NCBI RefSeq assembly: GCF_900496995.4
Contig: NC_044019.1
Location: forward strand, 5,057,501-5,121,500
Length of the DNA: 64,000 nucleotides
Source: Aquila chrysaetos chrysaetos
Taxonomy: Eukaryota; Chordata; Aves; Accipitriformes; Accipitridae
Reading direction: 5' to 3'
Below the pieces are notes generated by a model. That model did not search any database, had not been told where the DNA came from, and worked only from the letters and a program-made list of their open reading frames with translations. Shown in pieces: positions 13,919 to 28,900 of this stretch (positions within the stretch are counted from its first letter, which is position 1; each line of letters begins with the position of its first letter). A program made the translations under genes and the position numbers.

Positions 13919-16900
13919 GTGAGTAATGGAGGGCAAGGGAGATGGAGGAAACTTTGGGGCTGCGGCAGGGCAGGATTGCAGGTGAAACGGAGGAGTTGGG
14001 AGGAGTGGAATGCGGGGCTTGTGTAACCTGCGCCCGGCTCGGTAGCTGGGAAGAGAAGCCAGAGAAATAACTCCATTTCCTTCCTTTCTCTTACTCATGT
14101 CACATGCAATCGCTGTGCAACACGTTCTGCTGATCTTCAGAAAGGCTCCGAGCTGCCGTTTTTAAGGGTAGCCTCTGTCTTGCATGGCCAGGTTCAGGGA
14201 CACTAGCTTTGCAAAGCACTTGGATAGTGGTAAATTTCACCTGAGTGGCATAGGAGCCAGCCCCAATAGTCTGACCAGACCAAAGCTGCCCAGAGCTGCC
14301 TCCTTGTGTGTAATGTCACCCAGCTTTTTGGGGCAGCTATAGTAGTTTTTGGGGGAGAATGGGCTTGGCAGTGACCTTCCTGCTTGTTTTCTCTCTCTGC
14401 TCTGTGAGGTATGAGTAACTGGCAGGCTGTAGCAAACACAACCTTGCTTTAAGTCCTGGAAGTAGCACTACTTCCAGAACACTGCGTGTAGGTCAGTGTT
14501 ATTTCCAGGTCTCTGTCTTAGGTGCTGTTCCCAGTGCTGGGACTGCGATGTACTCACTAGAAGAGGAGACTTTATGCATCATGCTGTTCCCTTTTATCTC
14601 ATACCGACTTGCTGTCAGCTGTCTGGGCTGAGTTGCTTACTCTCATCTGTACAGTGGAATTATCTGGTTTTTAAAGAAACCATTGACATTTGCACATGGA
14701 GAGCTCCCTGAGATACAGATTATTTTTTTCATTCTTTTTTACTTTAATAACTTTACACCTACCAAGTATTTTTAGGGCTCAGATTAAACCAGTGATTTTC
14801 TTTTACCCACCCTCAGTTCACTCCAGCTAGTCTTGTTCAAGAGCTGCTAAAAATAAGTGGTATTGAAAGAGTGGAAGGGAGAAGTAAAACTTCAGTTGTC
14901 TTCATACTATCAATGGAGTTAACAGCATCTTCTCCTTGGATTTATGTGCTGTTAGAAGCTGACCTGTTCAGTCTTGGGCTCTTTTCTTTCTCTTATCAAG
15001 TACCAGAGATGGTGGTAATTTTCAGGGGAGTGGGGGCTCACTTGGTGCAATGACATTGTCTTTTGCCAGAGAGTGGAGTCCAGCAGACCGGGTGTTTCCT
15101 CAACTGGTCATTTGCTATCTGAAGTCTTTTTGCATTGCACAGCTTGCATAGTTCCTACTGAATAAATTGTGAACTTGAAGAGATGGTTCTTGCATTAACT
15201 TCGGCAGGATGCTGTTGAAAAGAAAGGTCTTGTGAAGGTTATGGTGATGAGAAACGTACAAAAAACAGGGAAGCTGAGGGCTGGGACTATTTGAGGCAGT
15301 TTTGTGACCACAGCCTTTTATTGCTTTGAGGTCAGGATTCATGTCTTCCCTGGACCATTCAGGAAGTGCACATGGTTTTTAAAGCTGTTATAGGAGGCTT
15401 AGAAACATTTACCTAAAGCGCTTTTTTGATACTTTAACCTTAACAGCATTTCCCTCAAAAGAGCCTTTGTTTGCTTTTTGAGTTGTAGCTGTTTGCTTGA
15501 AAGCTTTTTGGATTCTTAACTGCTCTGCCTGGCGAAGACGAGGGAGCTGAATTATTCTCCAGTCTGTGCATCAACACTGTTTTGGCAACGGGAGGGTTTG
15601 TTGCAGTCCCACAGTGTTAGCCAGTGCAGGCTCGATGTTGCGAGGCAGTCGGTCCCACTGTAGCCTTAGGTCCAGGCTGTACTGCAAAACACGCTTCTGA
15701 AGGTACAGTGAGGTTAGGTGTATAATGAGCAGCCACATCCTCAGCAAAAGTTCCTGATGCACCTTCTGGGCTTGTGTGATAGCAGAACTTCAGGTGTGTG
15801 CCTAACTTAGGAAAATAAAGGTGATTAAGCAGAAGTGTTCAGAGTTGCTGCTGTGGCATTGAAGTGCCTAATTTGTCTGAGTGCTTTTTAGCTCTCAGCT
15901 AAGTGTTTACACTGTCTTTTGCTGTAGCACAGTCTCACTGCTGCAGTTCTGTCTGGATGTGAGCCTTGAGGCTATGATTGTGAGACAGAAATGCCCAGTG
16001 AGCTCCTTATGAAGAGAAACTCCTGGGATTTGTGGAAATCCTGTAGTAACTACTACGATAAGAAGTGGATCAGGTTCTGGGTGAACTATGGTTTGCAGAT
16101 GGAAAGAATCGGGCTCAAGCTCATGGTTTACACACTGTGCAAGTCTGGTTACAAAGTAAAATACTGATGCTTTCTCGTTTCCTTTGTGAGGATGTCTCTT
16201 AATGAAGATAGAATTTACCAGATCTTACATCTCTGCAAAGGACTGGGGCAAAGAGCCAGTTGTAGTGCAGGCAGTGGTGAGACGCATCTTCTTTTGGAGT
16301 TAAAGTCTGGTCTACCAACTCTTGGATGTCTGCAGAGATATTTCAGGGAGAAAAGCAGCATGTTCTCGGTCTTTTCCTAACAGCTTCAGTCTGCAGTCCT
16401 GTCCTGGGGCTCACTGACCCTTCATCCTTAAAGGATTGTGCCATTTTCTTCATGAACACTGGCAATCAATAGTTTCCCTCCCAGGCTTATAGCAATATAA
16501 TATGAACTGTCAGCATCTGGGATGCAATTCTTTGATTTCTTCACAGCCTTCAGTCTTGCTTTGTTAGGGTCTCTAACTTGGATCTTGAAGTGATTTTTAG
16601 CTTATGTAATGGTGTGCCAGTTAAAAACAAAATAAAACTTCTCCATGGCCATGCTGGTTTTTGATGGTGTGTGGCCCAAGTTAAAATAGTTTAAAAATTC
16701 ACCAGAACTAATTCTGCAATCACCTACACTAGATTCAGCTTGGTTCAATTTTTTTTTTAATACTATGCATCAGAGGTCCTGCTATCTCATGTACTGTTGC
16801 AGGTATCTTCCCTATGAGAGATGATCCTTAATGAAAGAAAAACTTTTTGTTTGTTCATGTTGGTACCTGAAGTCTCTGCTGTGCCTTTTTCTAGGCTGGT

Positions 16901-19900
16901 AGTGCATTGCTGTACAAAAGGGTATTCTGGGGCTTGATCCCTGAAGGGGGTTAACTATATCTGCTCATGTGATGGCTTTTCCTTGCTTGGACCATGGTGT
17001 GACCATTAAACCATTACATTTATATTGTGGTATTTCCTAAAGGTCAGCTAGATAGCTGCTTGCTGTTGTGTGTGCATGGCAATGGTGTGAACACATGTGG
17101 GATTCATGTATGGCGTTTTTAATTGACCCCACGGATCCTGGCTCTGCTGGTTTGACCGATTGAGAGTAGTGGTAGAAGTGAAAGTGTTACTGTCTTTAAT
17201 AGGAATAGCAGCCCCAAGCCTGACAAAAGCTTTGGGAGCAGATGACACATGCAGCACCGCAGCCACTTGCTGACTGCGTGACGAGCTTGGAGACCAACTG
17301 CAAGTCTCCAGCTTCTTGCACTGAAAGGGTTTCTCTTCTCTGGAAAAAAACATTATGGCGGTAGCTCAACACCACCCGTGTTCTTGCACAACAGTTTGCA
17401 CCTAACACAAGGTGCAGTGGGAGAAGAGCTTTTTTCTGCCTGCATCTTAATGGCAAGACTTGAGTGTAAATGTGTGTAGCAGTCTGCAGGAGGAGGGTTT
17501 GAAAGACCAGCTGGCCAGGCGTACTGATGGAGAATTGCATCCCTAGCTGCTTGGCACTGCTGGAGCTTTCTGCCGCCTTGTGTCTCCAGGCTGTGCCAAT
17601 TTTGTGACGTTTCCCTAGACTATTTCAGTCTAAACATTTTGGGTTAACACAAATCTGCTGTTTAAACAGCTCAAATTCACCTGCTTGTTTTGATGGAACA
17701 GGATCAGGACATGTTAAGTGTTTCAGAGAGAAGATCTGAAATGGCAGCAGGCTCTGGTAGGGAAGCTGGGAGATAGCAGCCACGGCATAGCTCCCTCCCC
17801 AGACCCTGCTGGGTCCTGGGGGTCTGTTGGAGGCATGGCAGGTTGAGTGCTCCAGGCCATCTACTCCAGGAGAAGCACCCACGCTTGCCTGGGGCAATGT
17901 GCTGAAGTTGCAGTAGATGCAACTGGAGTTTTTCTCAAATGGGGCTGTGTTGCGGGGCAGTGCGTTAGGCATGGTGTGCTGGTGTCACGGTGGGCTCTGT
18001 GGGGCTCTCCCTACTTCAGGGTCACTCTTCCGAAGTGGGTACTTCATGTCATTCTTGCCGAAAGGTTAAACGAGGTCGTGCTTTGGCATGGGGGCACATT
18101 AGGGACCTGCTTATTGGAAAAGCTCTTGACCTTCTAATGAGGACTCCCCTGGGTTCACCTGCATGACCTCATTTAAACTTTTACATAAATTTTAAATGGG
18201 TTTTCCAGCCTGGGACCGCAGTGAGGAAGGTGAGGCTGGTCTCTTGGGCACAGACTTGCCATGCAAGTAAACAGCCGCAGTGCTGAGCAAGGGACGGGTT
18301 GGGCAAGGCCAGCAGCTTCCTGACGCTTCTCACCCTTCACTTAAAAGTGCGGTTCATCTTTTTTTGCCCAGTTTCTTTCCTCAAGCACTGCGCTGTGGTT
18401 CCTTAGCAGTTTCCCAGTGCATGACTCGGATAAGGAGGGGTTTCTGCCTTGCATTGCAAAGCGGCTTAGGGACCCTCCTGTACCTTGTAGAGCAGAGCAA
18501 GAGGAGGCACAGAGAATCCACCTTGCTGAGGCTTCCTTCACAGTGAAGGCGGCTTGGGCAAGAAATGTCCTCTCTGCACCATTTCATGGAAATTTGAGCT
18601 GGAAATGGGCTGTGAATGGAAGGGATGGTCCTTTTCCGAGGGAGTATGAACACTATCTAATGTGAACAATCACTGAACAATGAGGTTATTTAAAATACAG
18701 ATCAGTAAAGCACACCTACAGCTGCTGATCCACCCGCTAATTAGCAGTAAATGTAATTCATAATTGCATCACAACAGACGGTTTTAAATGTCTATGTCCA
18801 TGTGGTAATTATGGATGGTAAAAGGAAGAGTGCTGTGGAAGGGCTTTGCAAGCTCTCCTGTGAGCAGCCTGTGCTGCAGAACTGGAAAAAATTAATCCCA
18901 TTTTGTATCGGGTAGGGAAATTGCTTTCATGGCATCAGTATTGCCCAGTGGGCTGTAGTGGTCTCGGGACGTTCACATTGTTTAGTAACGTGTATCAAGT
19001 TTTATTCTACACAGAGCAAAAGGGATGGTGAAAATTATTTGGACTGTGGTTTTATGCTGTGAAGGGGTACCTGGTATACCTGTCTCCCCCTCTTGTGTGG
19101 CTGTTTTTAGACATGGAACTGATTATAAAACAGCAAAACCAAGTGTTTTCATGTTGGACAAGACCTGATATAGGCACTAGCCTACAAGCAGTTGGTAGCA
19201 TGGCTGATGAAGTTGCATGGCAGAGAAGCAAAAACTGAGTTATTCGATATTGATGCTGAATGTCATTGTGAAACCTAGCTTTTGGATTAACCTGCATGAT
19301 TGTAATTAATGGCAGTCAGGCACCTGGTGTGAAACTCCACCCTGAGATGGTATTTGATTCGACAGCCAGACCTGGACTGGAGAAGCTGCTGAAAGAGGTT
19401 CTTCCGCCTGGAGTAAAACTCGCATGTGGGCTCTCCCCCACCCTCCCTGCTTTTTGCTGCTCCTGCTTTGGGGATATCGTGTGTCTCCTGCAGTTTCGGC
19501 TCATCCTTTCATGTCCACTGTTCCTCCGTAGCTGTTCGGAGGTGACTGTTGCGGGGGAATGCTTGTCGTTCTCCCTCTAATTGGAAATGGAGACATCACA
19601 GCTTGCCGAGGTCTCTGTTCATTAATCTGTGGACCTGATGGTTGAGTTTTCTTTTCATAACTTATTTTGCTTAGTACAGCACTCTGACACCTTGGGTGGC
19701 AAACAGCACATAAGTTACATTCCTAAGAGCAATTCAGGGAAGGGATATACATGAAGTGAGCTCAGTACGACTGCCTTCAGCGCTGTCACTGCTCCTTGGA
19801 AAGGCGAGGGAAATGCCTTTGTGTGTGGGACTTGGGATCCAAATTCGGTCCACAGATTGTGCCTGACAAGCGGTCTTGCCTGCCTGGTAAACTTCGGGAA

Positions 19901-22900
19901 CGCTCTATTGAACATAGTGAATACTGCTTTTTAAAATTACATGTACAACTCCAGGGCTAATGTTCTAGTCTCTGAAGAAAGTGCCTCTAAACATCCAGAC
20001 AATTCCTCTTGGGTTTCTGGGAGCTTGAAGTGCCATTTTTTTTGTCCCCACTGCCTCCCTTCCTCCCAGCAGAAAATCACAGAATAGAGTGGCAGAAAAT
20101 CACAGATCGGCGCTGACATCTTGTATGTTACTTTCCACCCAATTTCTCTCCTGTTATGAAGCCAGATTTTTTTTTTAAGAAGCGGCTCAGATGCTGAACT
20201 GATCTTGCTTTTTCAAATAAATGTTGGCTGGCATCAGCTTTTCACTGGTTCTGAGTGAGCTTTCTGTTAGGGGGCTGATATTAAAAAAACAAACAAACAA
20301 ACAAAAAAAACCCCAACAAACCAAAACAACCAACCACCAAACATAAAAACCCCATCAGCCACCACTGTGTGAAATCTGGAGTCCCATGAGTGAGAGGAGA
20401 GAAACCTGTACACAACTGGAAGGGTCATGCAATTTAAGTAAAGTCTGAAATCACCACAATATAGCTTTGAAAAGCCTTTTTTCCTGCTGGTTAGCACAGT
20501 GGCACTTCCTTGCCACTCCAGCCTCTCAGTAAACCGGAGTCCTGGGCTGGCTTTCCTCTTCCTCCGTCACTTGGTTAGACTGCACTTCTCGCGGGTGATC
20601 TAGATCCTCCTACTGAAATACTCTCTGGTTTCCCTTGTGCTGCTAACATGGTCTCTGTTGCTCTTTTCTTCCCTATTATTCAGTGATCTTCCATTTCATT
20701 TGTGCTCAGACTGAAAAACTGAGGTCCATCTGTCTTGCAGTCTCGCACCGTGACAGCCTGTCCCCAGCCCAGCTGGTCTGAGGCTGCCCGGGAGCCTGTG
20801 GCTGCGGCTCCCCAAGCTTGACACTTCCTGGGGTCTAAAATATTATGCTAGGCAGCACTACAGGGTTGCAGGTAGAGCTCCAACAAACAACTCATTTTTT
20901 ACCCGTTTGGTTTTTTTTTTCCCTGTCCTGAATCTGCTCTTCCCCATGTTGACAGGAGCCTGCTTTTTCACATCTGGGTCTGTATCCTTGGTGGATATTT
21001 GTAGCATATAGCAGATACATTATTAGTCCTTTGTCCTATGTGCAAAATGGCTTTCCCCTAAAATTCCTTTCCCAATCTCTTAGCCTCAGGAGATGGGATT
21101 CTTGGCTGAACTTTCTGCGTGGCCTACGGGGTATTGTCTTTTCTGCAGGCACGTCATGCAGGCTTGTCTGAAGTTGACTAAAAGGCCTTTTGTGATCCCA
21201 GAAGGCTTGCAAACTCCAGAACATTTGACTTAGAGGCTCAAAAATAAGACGCGCAAGTGCAATTTGTAACACGGCACCTCAGCCTGCGGTATGCAGTGTT
21301 TGGCAGGGCTGCGTCGTAGGACTGTAGGAAGTCTCGAGGCTCTGTTCTCGATATTGCGTGTTTTCACGGAGTTCTGCAACGCAGCTTGGGTGCTCCTGTC
21401 TTTTGCAGTGCTGAAGCCAAGGGATTCTTGGTCTGTAAATTAAGACCATGAAGTAGGCCACCAGCTGGCTTCACTTAGGTTGTGTGCGCTCTGATTTTTA
21501 TTTTTTTGCAGGCATTGCTAGATTCTGCTGATTGTAAGTGTTCCCTTATGTTTCATCAAATACCCAGAAAACAGCAACACCAGGCAAGCCAGAATTGATA
21601 GTCACCAGCTTAGCGTTGCGTGCTCTGGTTCTGCTTTGCAAATTGTTTCTTTATGAGCTTTTTTTGTTGCAGCAAGTTGGTTTTTTTTTTTTTTTTTTTT
21701 GCGTGTCCCTTCCCAGCTCCGTGTCCTTCTTGTGTTGCTCTCCAGAGACTTCAAGTACAGTAGGTGGAGCGCAGGCCTGTATTGTGTTGCTTTCCTGTGT
21801 AGTTGTTGCTCTTGGCTGGCTTTGCTGGCCTTATTTATAGAAGGAAGAATCGGAGAGGCTAAGTTCTAGCACATACAGCTGTTGTAATGGGTCTGGTAAT
21901 TTCAGTGTGTGTACACAGTCATGAAAGTCGGCTCTGCAGTCTGGAAGGTATTTGTGTTCATGTAATTACTTGTGTCTAGCACCAGTTGCTTCCAGCTGAA
22001 GATGAGAAACTGCAGCAAAGTGATTTGTGTTCCTTGGGCAAAGCTGTGACACTGCAAATTTAAACTAATCCTTGTTTCATTAGAAAGCCTCTTATCAGTT
22101 ACCCTTTGCACTGTTAACATTGGAAACCCCACTCTTGTCTTCCTAAGCTAATGTGAAATGCTGACGGGTTACGTGAAGGCATGGAGTCTTGCTACCTTCT
22201 TTGCATGAACGTGCGCCACCGTTTCCCAGTGTGCAGGGGGCAGGCTGGTGGGAGGTGGCAGCTGCTATCTGCAGCACGAAGGTAACTTCTTTATTCTTTT
22301 CTGTGCAGCCGAAGAGGTGGATCACCCCCCAGCTGATGCCGGCATGGGGGTAGACGTTTTGGAATCGGGTGACACCACGCCACCTACAAAGAGGAAAAGC
22401 AAGTTTTCAAGCTTTGGCAAGATCTTCAAACCCTGGAAGTGGAGGAAAAAGAAAAGCAGTGACAAATTTAAGGAGACTTCAGAAGGTAGAGTAATTGGGG
22501 CTGGGTGGGAGTCCCTTCCTCCAATTGGGAAAACTGCCATTAGCCATCTGGCTAGTGAGAAGGGCTTGCTGTCACAAGCCAGAGTGCTGACACACGTAAG
22601 AACCAAAATGTGACTTTGGTGATGGGCTGGCACCTGCAATCTCTCCAGAAACACCTTGCCATGGAGCAGTAGTTTCAGACAAATAAATTCCTTTCTTGCA
22701 AGGAACCTCCCCAAGCAGCTGTGGGGAGAGAGGGTTTGCTCCACAATCACCAATCTAGTGTGAAGTGCAGGCCTGAACGTGCAGTCCCTCCTCCCTCCTC
22801 TTAATCCATGCAAAAAACAGTGAAATTTGAAGCCCTTTTATTTCCTCCAGAGGATCCCTTTAAAAAAGTATCTTCTTGAACTTCCAGCTTACCCTGTTTT

Positions 22901-25900
22901 CTGAGTGCTCTTTTTCAATTTAATATCAGTTTTAGAACGAAAGATTTCTATGCGAAAGCCAAGAGAGGAGCTGGTAAAAAGAGGGGTTCTGTTGGAAGAC
23001 CCTGAGCAGGGTGAGTCTGCAAATGAACTTCTCCTCCTCCTGTCTGTGTTCTGTGTAGCTGATCTTCTTCTGGCAAAACCTTGCCCTTGCAGCCATTCTT
23101 TTTCGGGAGACAAATTTCAGGGCTCTTTGCTAATGTGGTTCCTGTCTGTTTGTCTTGCCCTTTTCAATCTGCTCTCTCGTCTGACTTTTGCACCTGGCAA
23201 GGAAGGCAGCCTGTTCGGTGAGGAAGGTGTTGCTAAGAAAGCGCAATGCCTGTCTTGGACATCTTCCTGTCTGCTGCCAGTGCGGAGGGGTGTTCTGTGT
23301 GTCACTTCCTATCCTGTCCCTCTTGTACGTGTCCTGCTCCAGCCACCTTGTCTTGTCCTGCTAAGCTCCTCTGTCACACTTGCACTTGCCATCTCCGGCT
23401 TGTTCTGATCACACTCCAGACTGCACTCTAACCACTGCGGGAGAGGCGCTGACCTCGGAGCTCAGGTTCGAAGGCCTTAGGCTTGGAAAAAGAAACCAAT
23501 TGATGACTTGAGCTGCCTGGGTAGGGGCATTTCCTTAAAGAGTTATAGATGAGATGCTTCATGGTATGGTGTCACAGTAGTCACGGCTAAGCTTATTGAA
23601 GCTTGTGCTGCTGTCAAAGAAGTCTTACCCCTTTTCTGTCGTCCCTGATGTCTCTGAGTTGGGGCTACGCTGCCAAAATAACTCCTCAGCCAGATCATCA
23701 TCTAGTCACCTGGCTGCATGTTGGGTGATGTGGGTACAAGGGAGGGGGCAGGAACTTGTGGTGGGATAGCAGCCCACCTTTCTGGGTGGCAGCGTGGTCT
23801 TTGGCTTAGAGCAATGTCTAATTGCACCTCAGAAGGCATACTGCAGAGGCAGCCTTAATCTAATGCAAATTTCAGGGTTCTTCTAAGAAAGACACAGAGT
23901 GGAAAAGTGAGGGTGAAAAAGTGGTTTTCAGACCAAACCATTGAAAGCAAAACTGAGGGGTAAAGTCCTAACACAGTTGTTTGCAGCTACACTGTAATGA
24001 AAGCCATCTACAACTACCCAAGGCTGTAAATGCTGGGCTGGTGGAAGAGTTCACTGGGGTACAAAAGTGTATGAGGTCACAGGATGAAACTGTGGAAGAG
24101 AGATCAAAGGCTTTGGGTAACAAACTTCCAACTAGAGATGACAGAGGAAGAGATCTTCCGAACTGTAAGGATGTAACAGAAGCATGGCTAAGAGCTGGAA
24201 TCATTTTCTGCTTTGAGTCATCTGATCTGGCTTAAGAAACAGAAGATGGCTATAATCTGGACAAAGTGCAAACCCAAGGTATGAGGGAGCAGTCAGTATT
24301 GTCAGGAGGGTTAGATTAGAAGGTGCATTATCTTAATCCTTTCTATGAGTTTAAGACACTTGGGCAGTCATAAGATGGGGGTGGTAGGTTATTGTATTTG
24401 CTTGCAATTTTAAAACCTGCTCTTACAAGGTCAGTTAATTTTCATAGGCAAGTTCTTAGGGGGAAAAGTGCTGGAAACCCTTTGAGACGAGCAAGTGAGG
24501 AGGTAGGGAAGAGGTATGGTGGAGGCTTTCAAACCCCATGCAGCTGGGAGAGGAGGCCCTGCTGCTATCTGGGCTGGCCGTCAGCAGGTTGTGCTGGGCT
24601 CACAGGAGGGAAAGAAGATAGTGTTGGACTGTCTTGACCTTGAAGGAGGTCACTGGAACTGAAGTTGAGAGTAAGGTGGTGTGAAAAGGCCATCAGGAGC
24701 ATTCTGCATGTGTTGCAGCTCCCTGCCAGAGAAGGGCATGCAAGGTTTGAGTGGTGAGGAAAGCTAGATCATACTGTTCCTATCTCCCTTGCTGAAAACT
24801 TCAGCTAGCCAGAGGCAATTGCTGCTATAAAAAGCTCTGGCTCACCTCTTGAGTTTCAGCCCTGGCTGGGGAGGAAACTCCCTCTTGGTGCTGTCTGTAC
24901 TTCCTGCGTTTCAGGGAAGGGCAGCTAAGCAAGTGAGGCAGCACAGTCTTCCATCCCCTCTCAGGAACCAAGGCTGTTTTTTGCAGAAAAGGAGGACTGG
25001 GGAACTTTTGGCTTCTTGGCATCTTTGCTTTTGGCTTCTGAATAATGCCAGGTTAGGGGAGGGGAGGTAATACCTTGAGGGGGAGAGGAGAGGTGAAGAG
25101 GGCTGTGGAATAAATAACAAAAAAATCAGAGCAGCAGAGCATGCTGAGGTCTGATGGCTGGGTGGCCCATGATGCCATACACTGCAATTGCTTGAGAGAT
25201 GGTAGGCTGACAATGCTAAGGATTTTTAATCAAATTGGTGATGTATCAATTCAAGTTTTCTTGAGTTGGAAAGCAGTTAAAATAGGCAATGTCTCATTAG
25301 AGTGGATGCTAAATCTCATTTGGGAATAATATTATGAAGAGTTTGTCCTGTCAGGGCAATTACAGAGGCAGAGAACGGTTGAGTGTTTCCTCATTGTGAC
25401 TAGGGCTTTAGCTGCTCCCAAAAGCATGGGCTGAAAAAAGGATGGTTTTTTTTCCAAAAGAGGTCTTGCTTCTAACATTTGGGAAACTCCATGCTAGAAT
25501 CTGTAAAAGCAGAAATAGTCAAGATGAACTAAAACAGATTCTGGAGATGTATTATTACATCTGATTAAAACAAAGGTAAAAAAGTGAGGAAATATGCCTT
25601 GTTATGGGATGTTTTGGGTAGAGCAGTGGTTTTTGTGCAAAATTCAGGGTAGAAGCAGAAGGAAAATAGAGGTGCTTCAACTAATTTTAAGACTTTATCA
25701 AAATCTATTATTGCATGTCCAGTAGATTACTTGGCTAGTGTTGGAATTTTTATTGCAGCAGAGAATTTGTGAATGCTGTGTAATGGTGGGTAGATACAGA
25801 AGCTCCTGGAGGCTTTTAACTGCAATTGCAGCTTTCTTGGGCTGTGGCACAGCATTGGGCATACTAGTCCTAAATGCAGTAGCATTCTTTCTAAACAAGG

Positions 25901-28900
25901 TGGTAGATTAAGAGGCTGCTGAAGAAAAACACTTGATGGGATACAGTGCTGTACTGTTTTGCTTGTCGATAATGAAATCAAGGGCTCTCAGCTTCAGCTA
26001 GTTGGTGTTGCTGTGCACTCCTCTGCAGAAGGTAGACTGAAGACCAGCTGTTTCAGAAGCCAGAGAGAAGTTGGTGTGGATCGATGGTGGTTCAGTCAGC
26101 TCAGCCCATATCTCATCTGTCTGCTGCTTTCTGAGTGTTTTCCATTTGCTTCTTTCCCTTCCCATCCCCTTGCAGATGGTGAAGAACCAGACAAGCTGAA
26201 CCCACCTGCACTGAAAAATGGCCATACAGTCCCAATCGGCGGTCCTGGGGTTTGTAACCTGGCCAGCCAGGAGGAAGAGGCCACAAAGCCACCTAGCCTT
26301 AGGAAGCCTGCTCCAGCTGAGGAACCAAAGAAAAGGCAGGGTAAGAAACCAGATGTGTGCAAAATCGGTTGCTTCAGATTCTCCCAGGACCAGTTTTGAA
26401 TTCTCATCTGATTCCTCCCACCCCAGTCCGGGTCCTCCAGTCTCTTAAACCCAGCTGTCTCACTTTGCAGGCTCCTCCAGCAGCCACTCTGGGCCCGAAC
26501 TGGAACCACCTCAGGAGCCATATGTTCCCAGACAGCCTCTGCTTCCTCCCAAAAGACCTCCCTCCACTTCCCAGGAGACAAATGAAGTGCAGGCGAAGGA
26601 TCCAACGCCTGCCAGCAGCACTGCAAAAACTGCACCCTCCACCACAGTCCCTGTTGCAGCAAAGACAGTCAATTCCACAGCTGCCCCTTCCCCAGCCCCC
26701 AGGACTCTGCCCCCTGCTCTTGCCAGTGCCAACACTACTGCTCCCACGAGTACAACCAGCACAGCTCCTGCCAAACAGCCTCCCGTCCCTCCTCCCAAAC
26801 CTGTCAACAGAAATAGCAACTCAGTAATAGGTAAGTGCCTCCATAAGCTGATTTTTGTACCCTGGGATGTTCTGGAGCCCTTGCTCTGAGAGTCTCCTCC
26901 CTTCTTAAGGGATGTATGATGTAGCAAATGTTGTATCGTGAATGATGATGATGACCATCTTTCCTGAATACAGTCCAGTTTGGACTCAGGAGATCTGCCA
27001 GTGTTTAGCCAGGGCACACACGTGCTGGGAACAAGGTAATTAATGGAGTCTTCTGCCATGAGCCATCCAATTTGTCAGACGTGCGTGTTTCCAACAGCTA
27101 CCTGCAGGAGGGAATCCCTGCCTCTTTTGGCAGGAGTCAGGGTGCTGTAAGGGAGAGGGAAAGGCATTTCTCTGTCAACTGTAAGACAGTATCTTTGCAT
27201 GTTGATGCTTCACTGAGGGCTGGGATTCAGCTATGGACAGGGACAGCTGGGATTGGTGGATGGCGTATGAGATTTTTGCTTTGTGAGACTATGGTCAGTG
27301 AGAATTGATGCTTTCAGCTGGTCTTTGCAAAAAAAACCAAACCCAAACAACCAAACCCAAACCACCAAAAAAATCCGCATTACACCAAACAATGAAACAA
27401 TGGCTGTCACTGCTGGACTGTGTGGTTTCCACTTAGTGCAGAGAGGCCAGGAGCTGGCAGGGATAATTAAGACTTCCCTGGTTATATTCAGGCACCTTCT
27501 CGAAGGTCTGTGGCTAGGGTATTGCCATGTTAGTCTTGTCCTTAAGTGTTGTCCCATGGATAAATCAGCTCAACCGTAATTTGAGCTGAATCTTCCCACT
27601 TAAAGAATTAAATGGTTTTCTCTCTGTAACTTTTCTAAGCAGAAGATCTGGCGAGAGTTTCTTAAAGCTGAATGAGTCCCTGCTCTCTTTAGGATTTTTA
27701 GAGGTCTTAAAGATGCAACATTGCTGGAGTAAATGAGACAACCTTCCATCAGTCGATGGCCTGTTCATATTTCACAGACCACCTGCTAATCTTTGGATTG
27801 GATTAGCAGAGGCTAGTACAGGTCAGGAAGGAGGTTCCTGGGAAGATCGATCAGACAGATCTGTGCTTATCACAGAAACTGGAGGCGTTACCCAGGTGTG
27901 GTTTGGGAGGCAGTGGTAGAAGCTTAGATCGTGTGCTAGTTACCATTTGAAGGAGCCTGGGCCACTGCTTTCAGTACAAACTACATCTCTGTTCTGTTTG
28001 GAGCTTCTCCTTGCTCTAGCAGGTTTTGCAAGTGACCTCGATACAGTATTAAACACTCCTGTATGCCAGACCAGCTTGATTAGTCTGACCATGCCTGAGC
28101 ACTTGATGAAATACTTTCTTGTTTTCTTTAAGCTGCTGGCACGCATCACAGATGGTATTTGAAATGCCCCAGCGCTAATTGCAGGAGGTCCTTGTGGAAC
28201 AAAAAATGTGGCTGAAGACAGCAGTCTATCAAACCTGTGTTCAGACCCAGCCTGCCTCTCTCCAACAATACAGGGCTGGGCTCAGTGCACCTGCGGCTGC
28301 AGGGGTGTGGAGGAGAGGAGAGCAGCCAGACCCTCTTTTGTCTCCTGGATGAGAATGCAGATGCAGAGAGAGGCTTTGCAGCTCTCTGCCTGGCCATGCA
28401 TCCAGCATGGTGGAGCTGTAACTGCGGCATGCGTGCAGTCATTGCTGTGTGAGCCTTGTTTTGTTGCTGCGGATAAACAGCAGCAGTGGAATTGGCTTCA
28501 TGAGCTCTCCACAGGTCTTTGATGCATGCTCTGACTCGGGCATGTGTGTGCTTTTGTGCTGCTATTATAACCTAAGGCAGGGGAGGACTGTTAATGTGCA
28601 GATCGCCCCTTTGCTGTCTTGTGGAGATGTTCCCGTATATTCATTCTCTGAGCAGTTCTGATGCAGTAGCTGAAAATAAGGTTTCCAAAACACTTTTGGA
28701 GAGTGGGAATTTAATCAGCATCAGCTTGAAAAAGCAAGCAGGGCAAATGGTGCTGTCCTCACTTACTGTAGCCTGTGCTAGAGCACTGGATCTGGCCGCG
28801 GTGGCATGTCACAAGATGTTGTGCCAGTTGGTGTACTGGGTTTATCGCACTGAAGGGAGACGGGCTGGCTGGGGAGGATGCTCTGAGTGGCACCCAGCCC

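Noticed and set aside
20080-20112. AATCACAGAAT-type repeats resembling a reversed CR1 tail
   Set aside because: Only two short imperfect units; too little to call an element.
23460-23475. GGTTCGAAGGCC, resembling a tRNA T-loop
   Set aside because: No matching acceptor stem, D-arm or anticodon arm around it.
26940-26955. GATGATGATGA run
   Set aside because: Only four units, within normal background for an intron.
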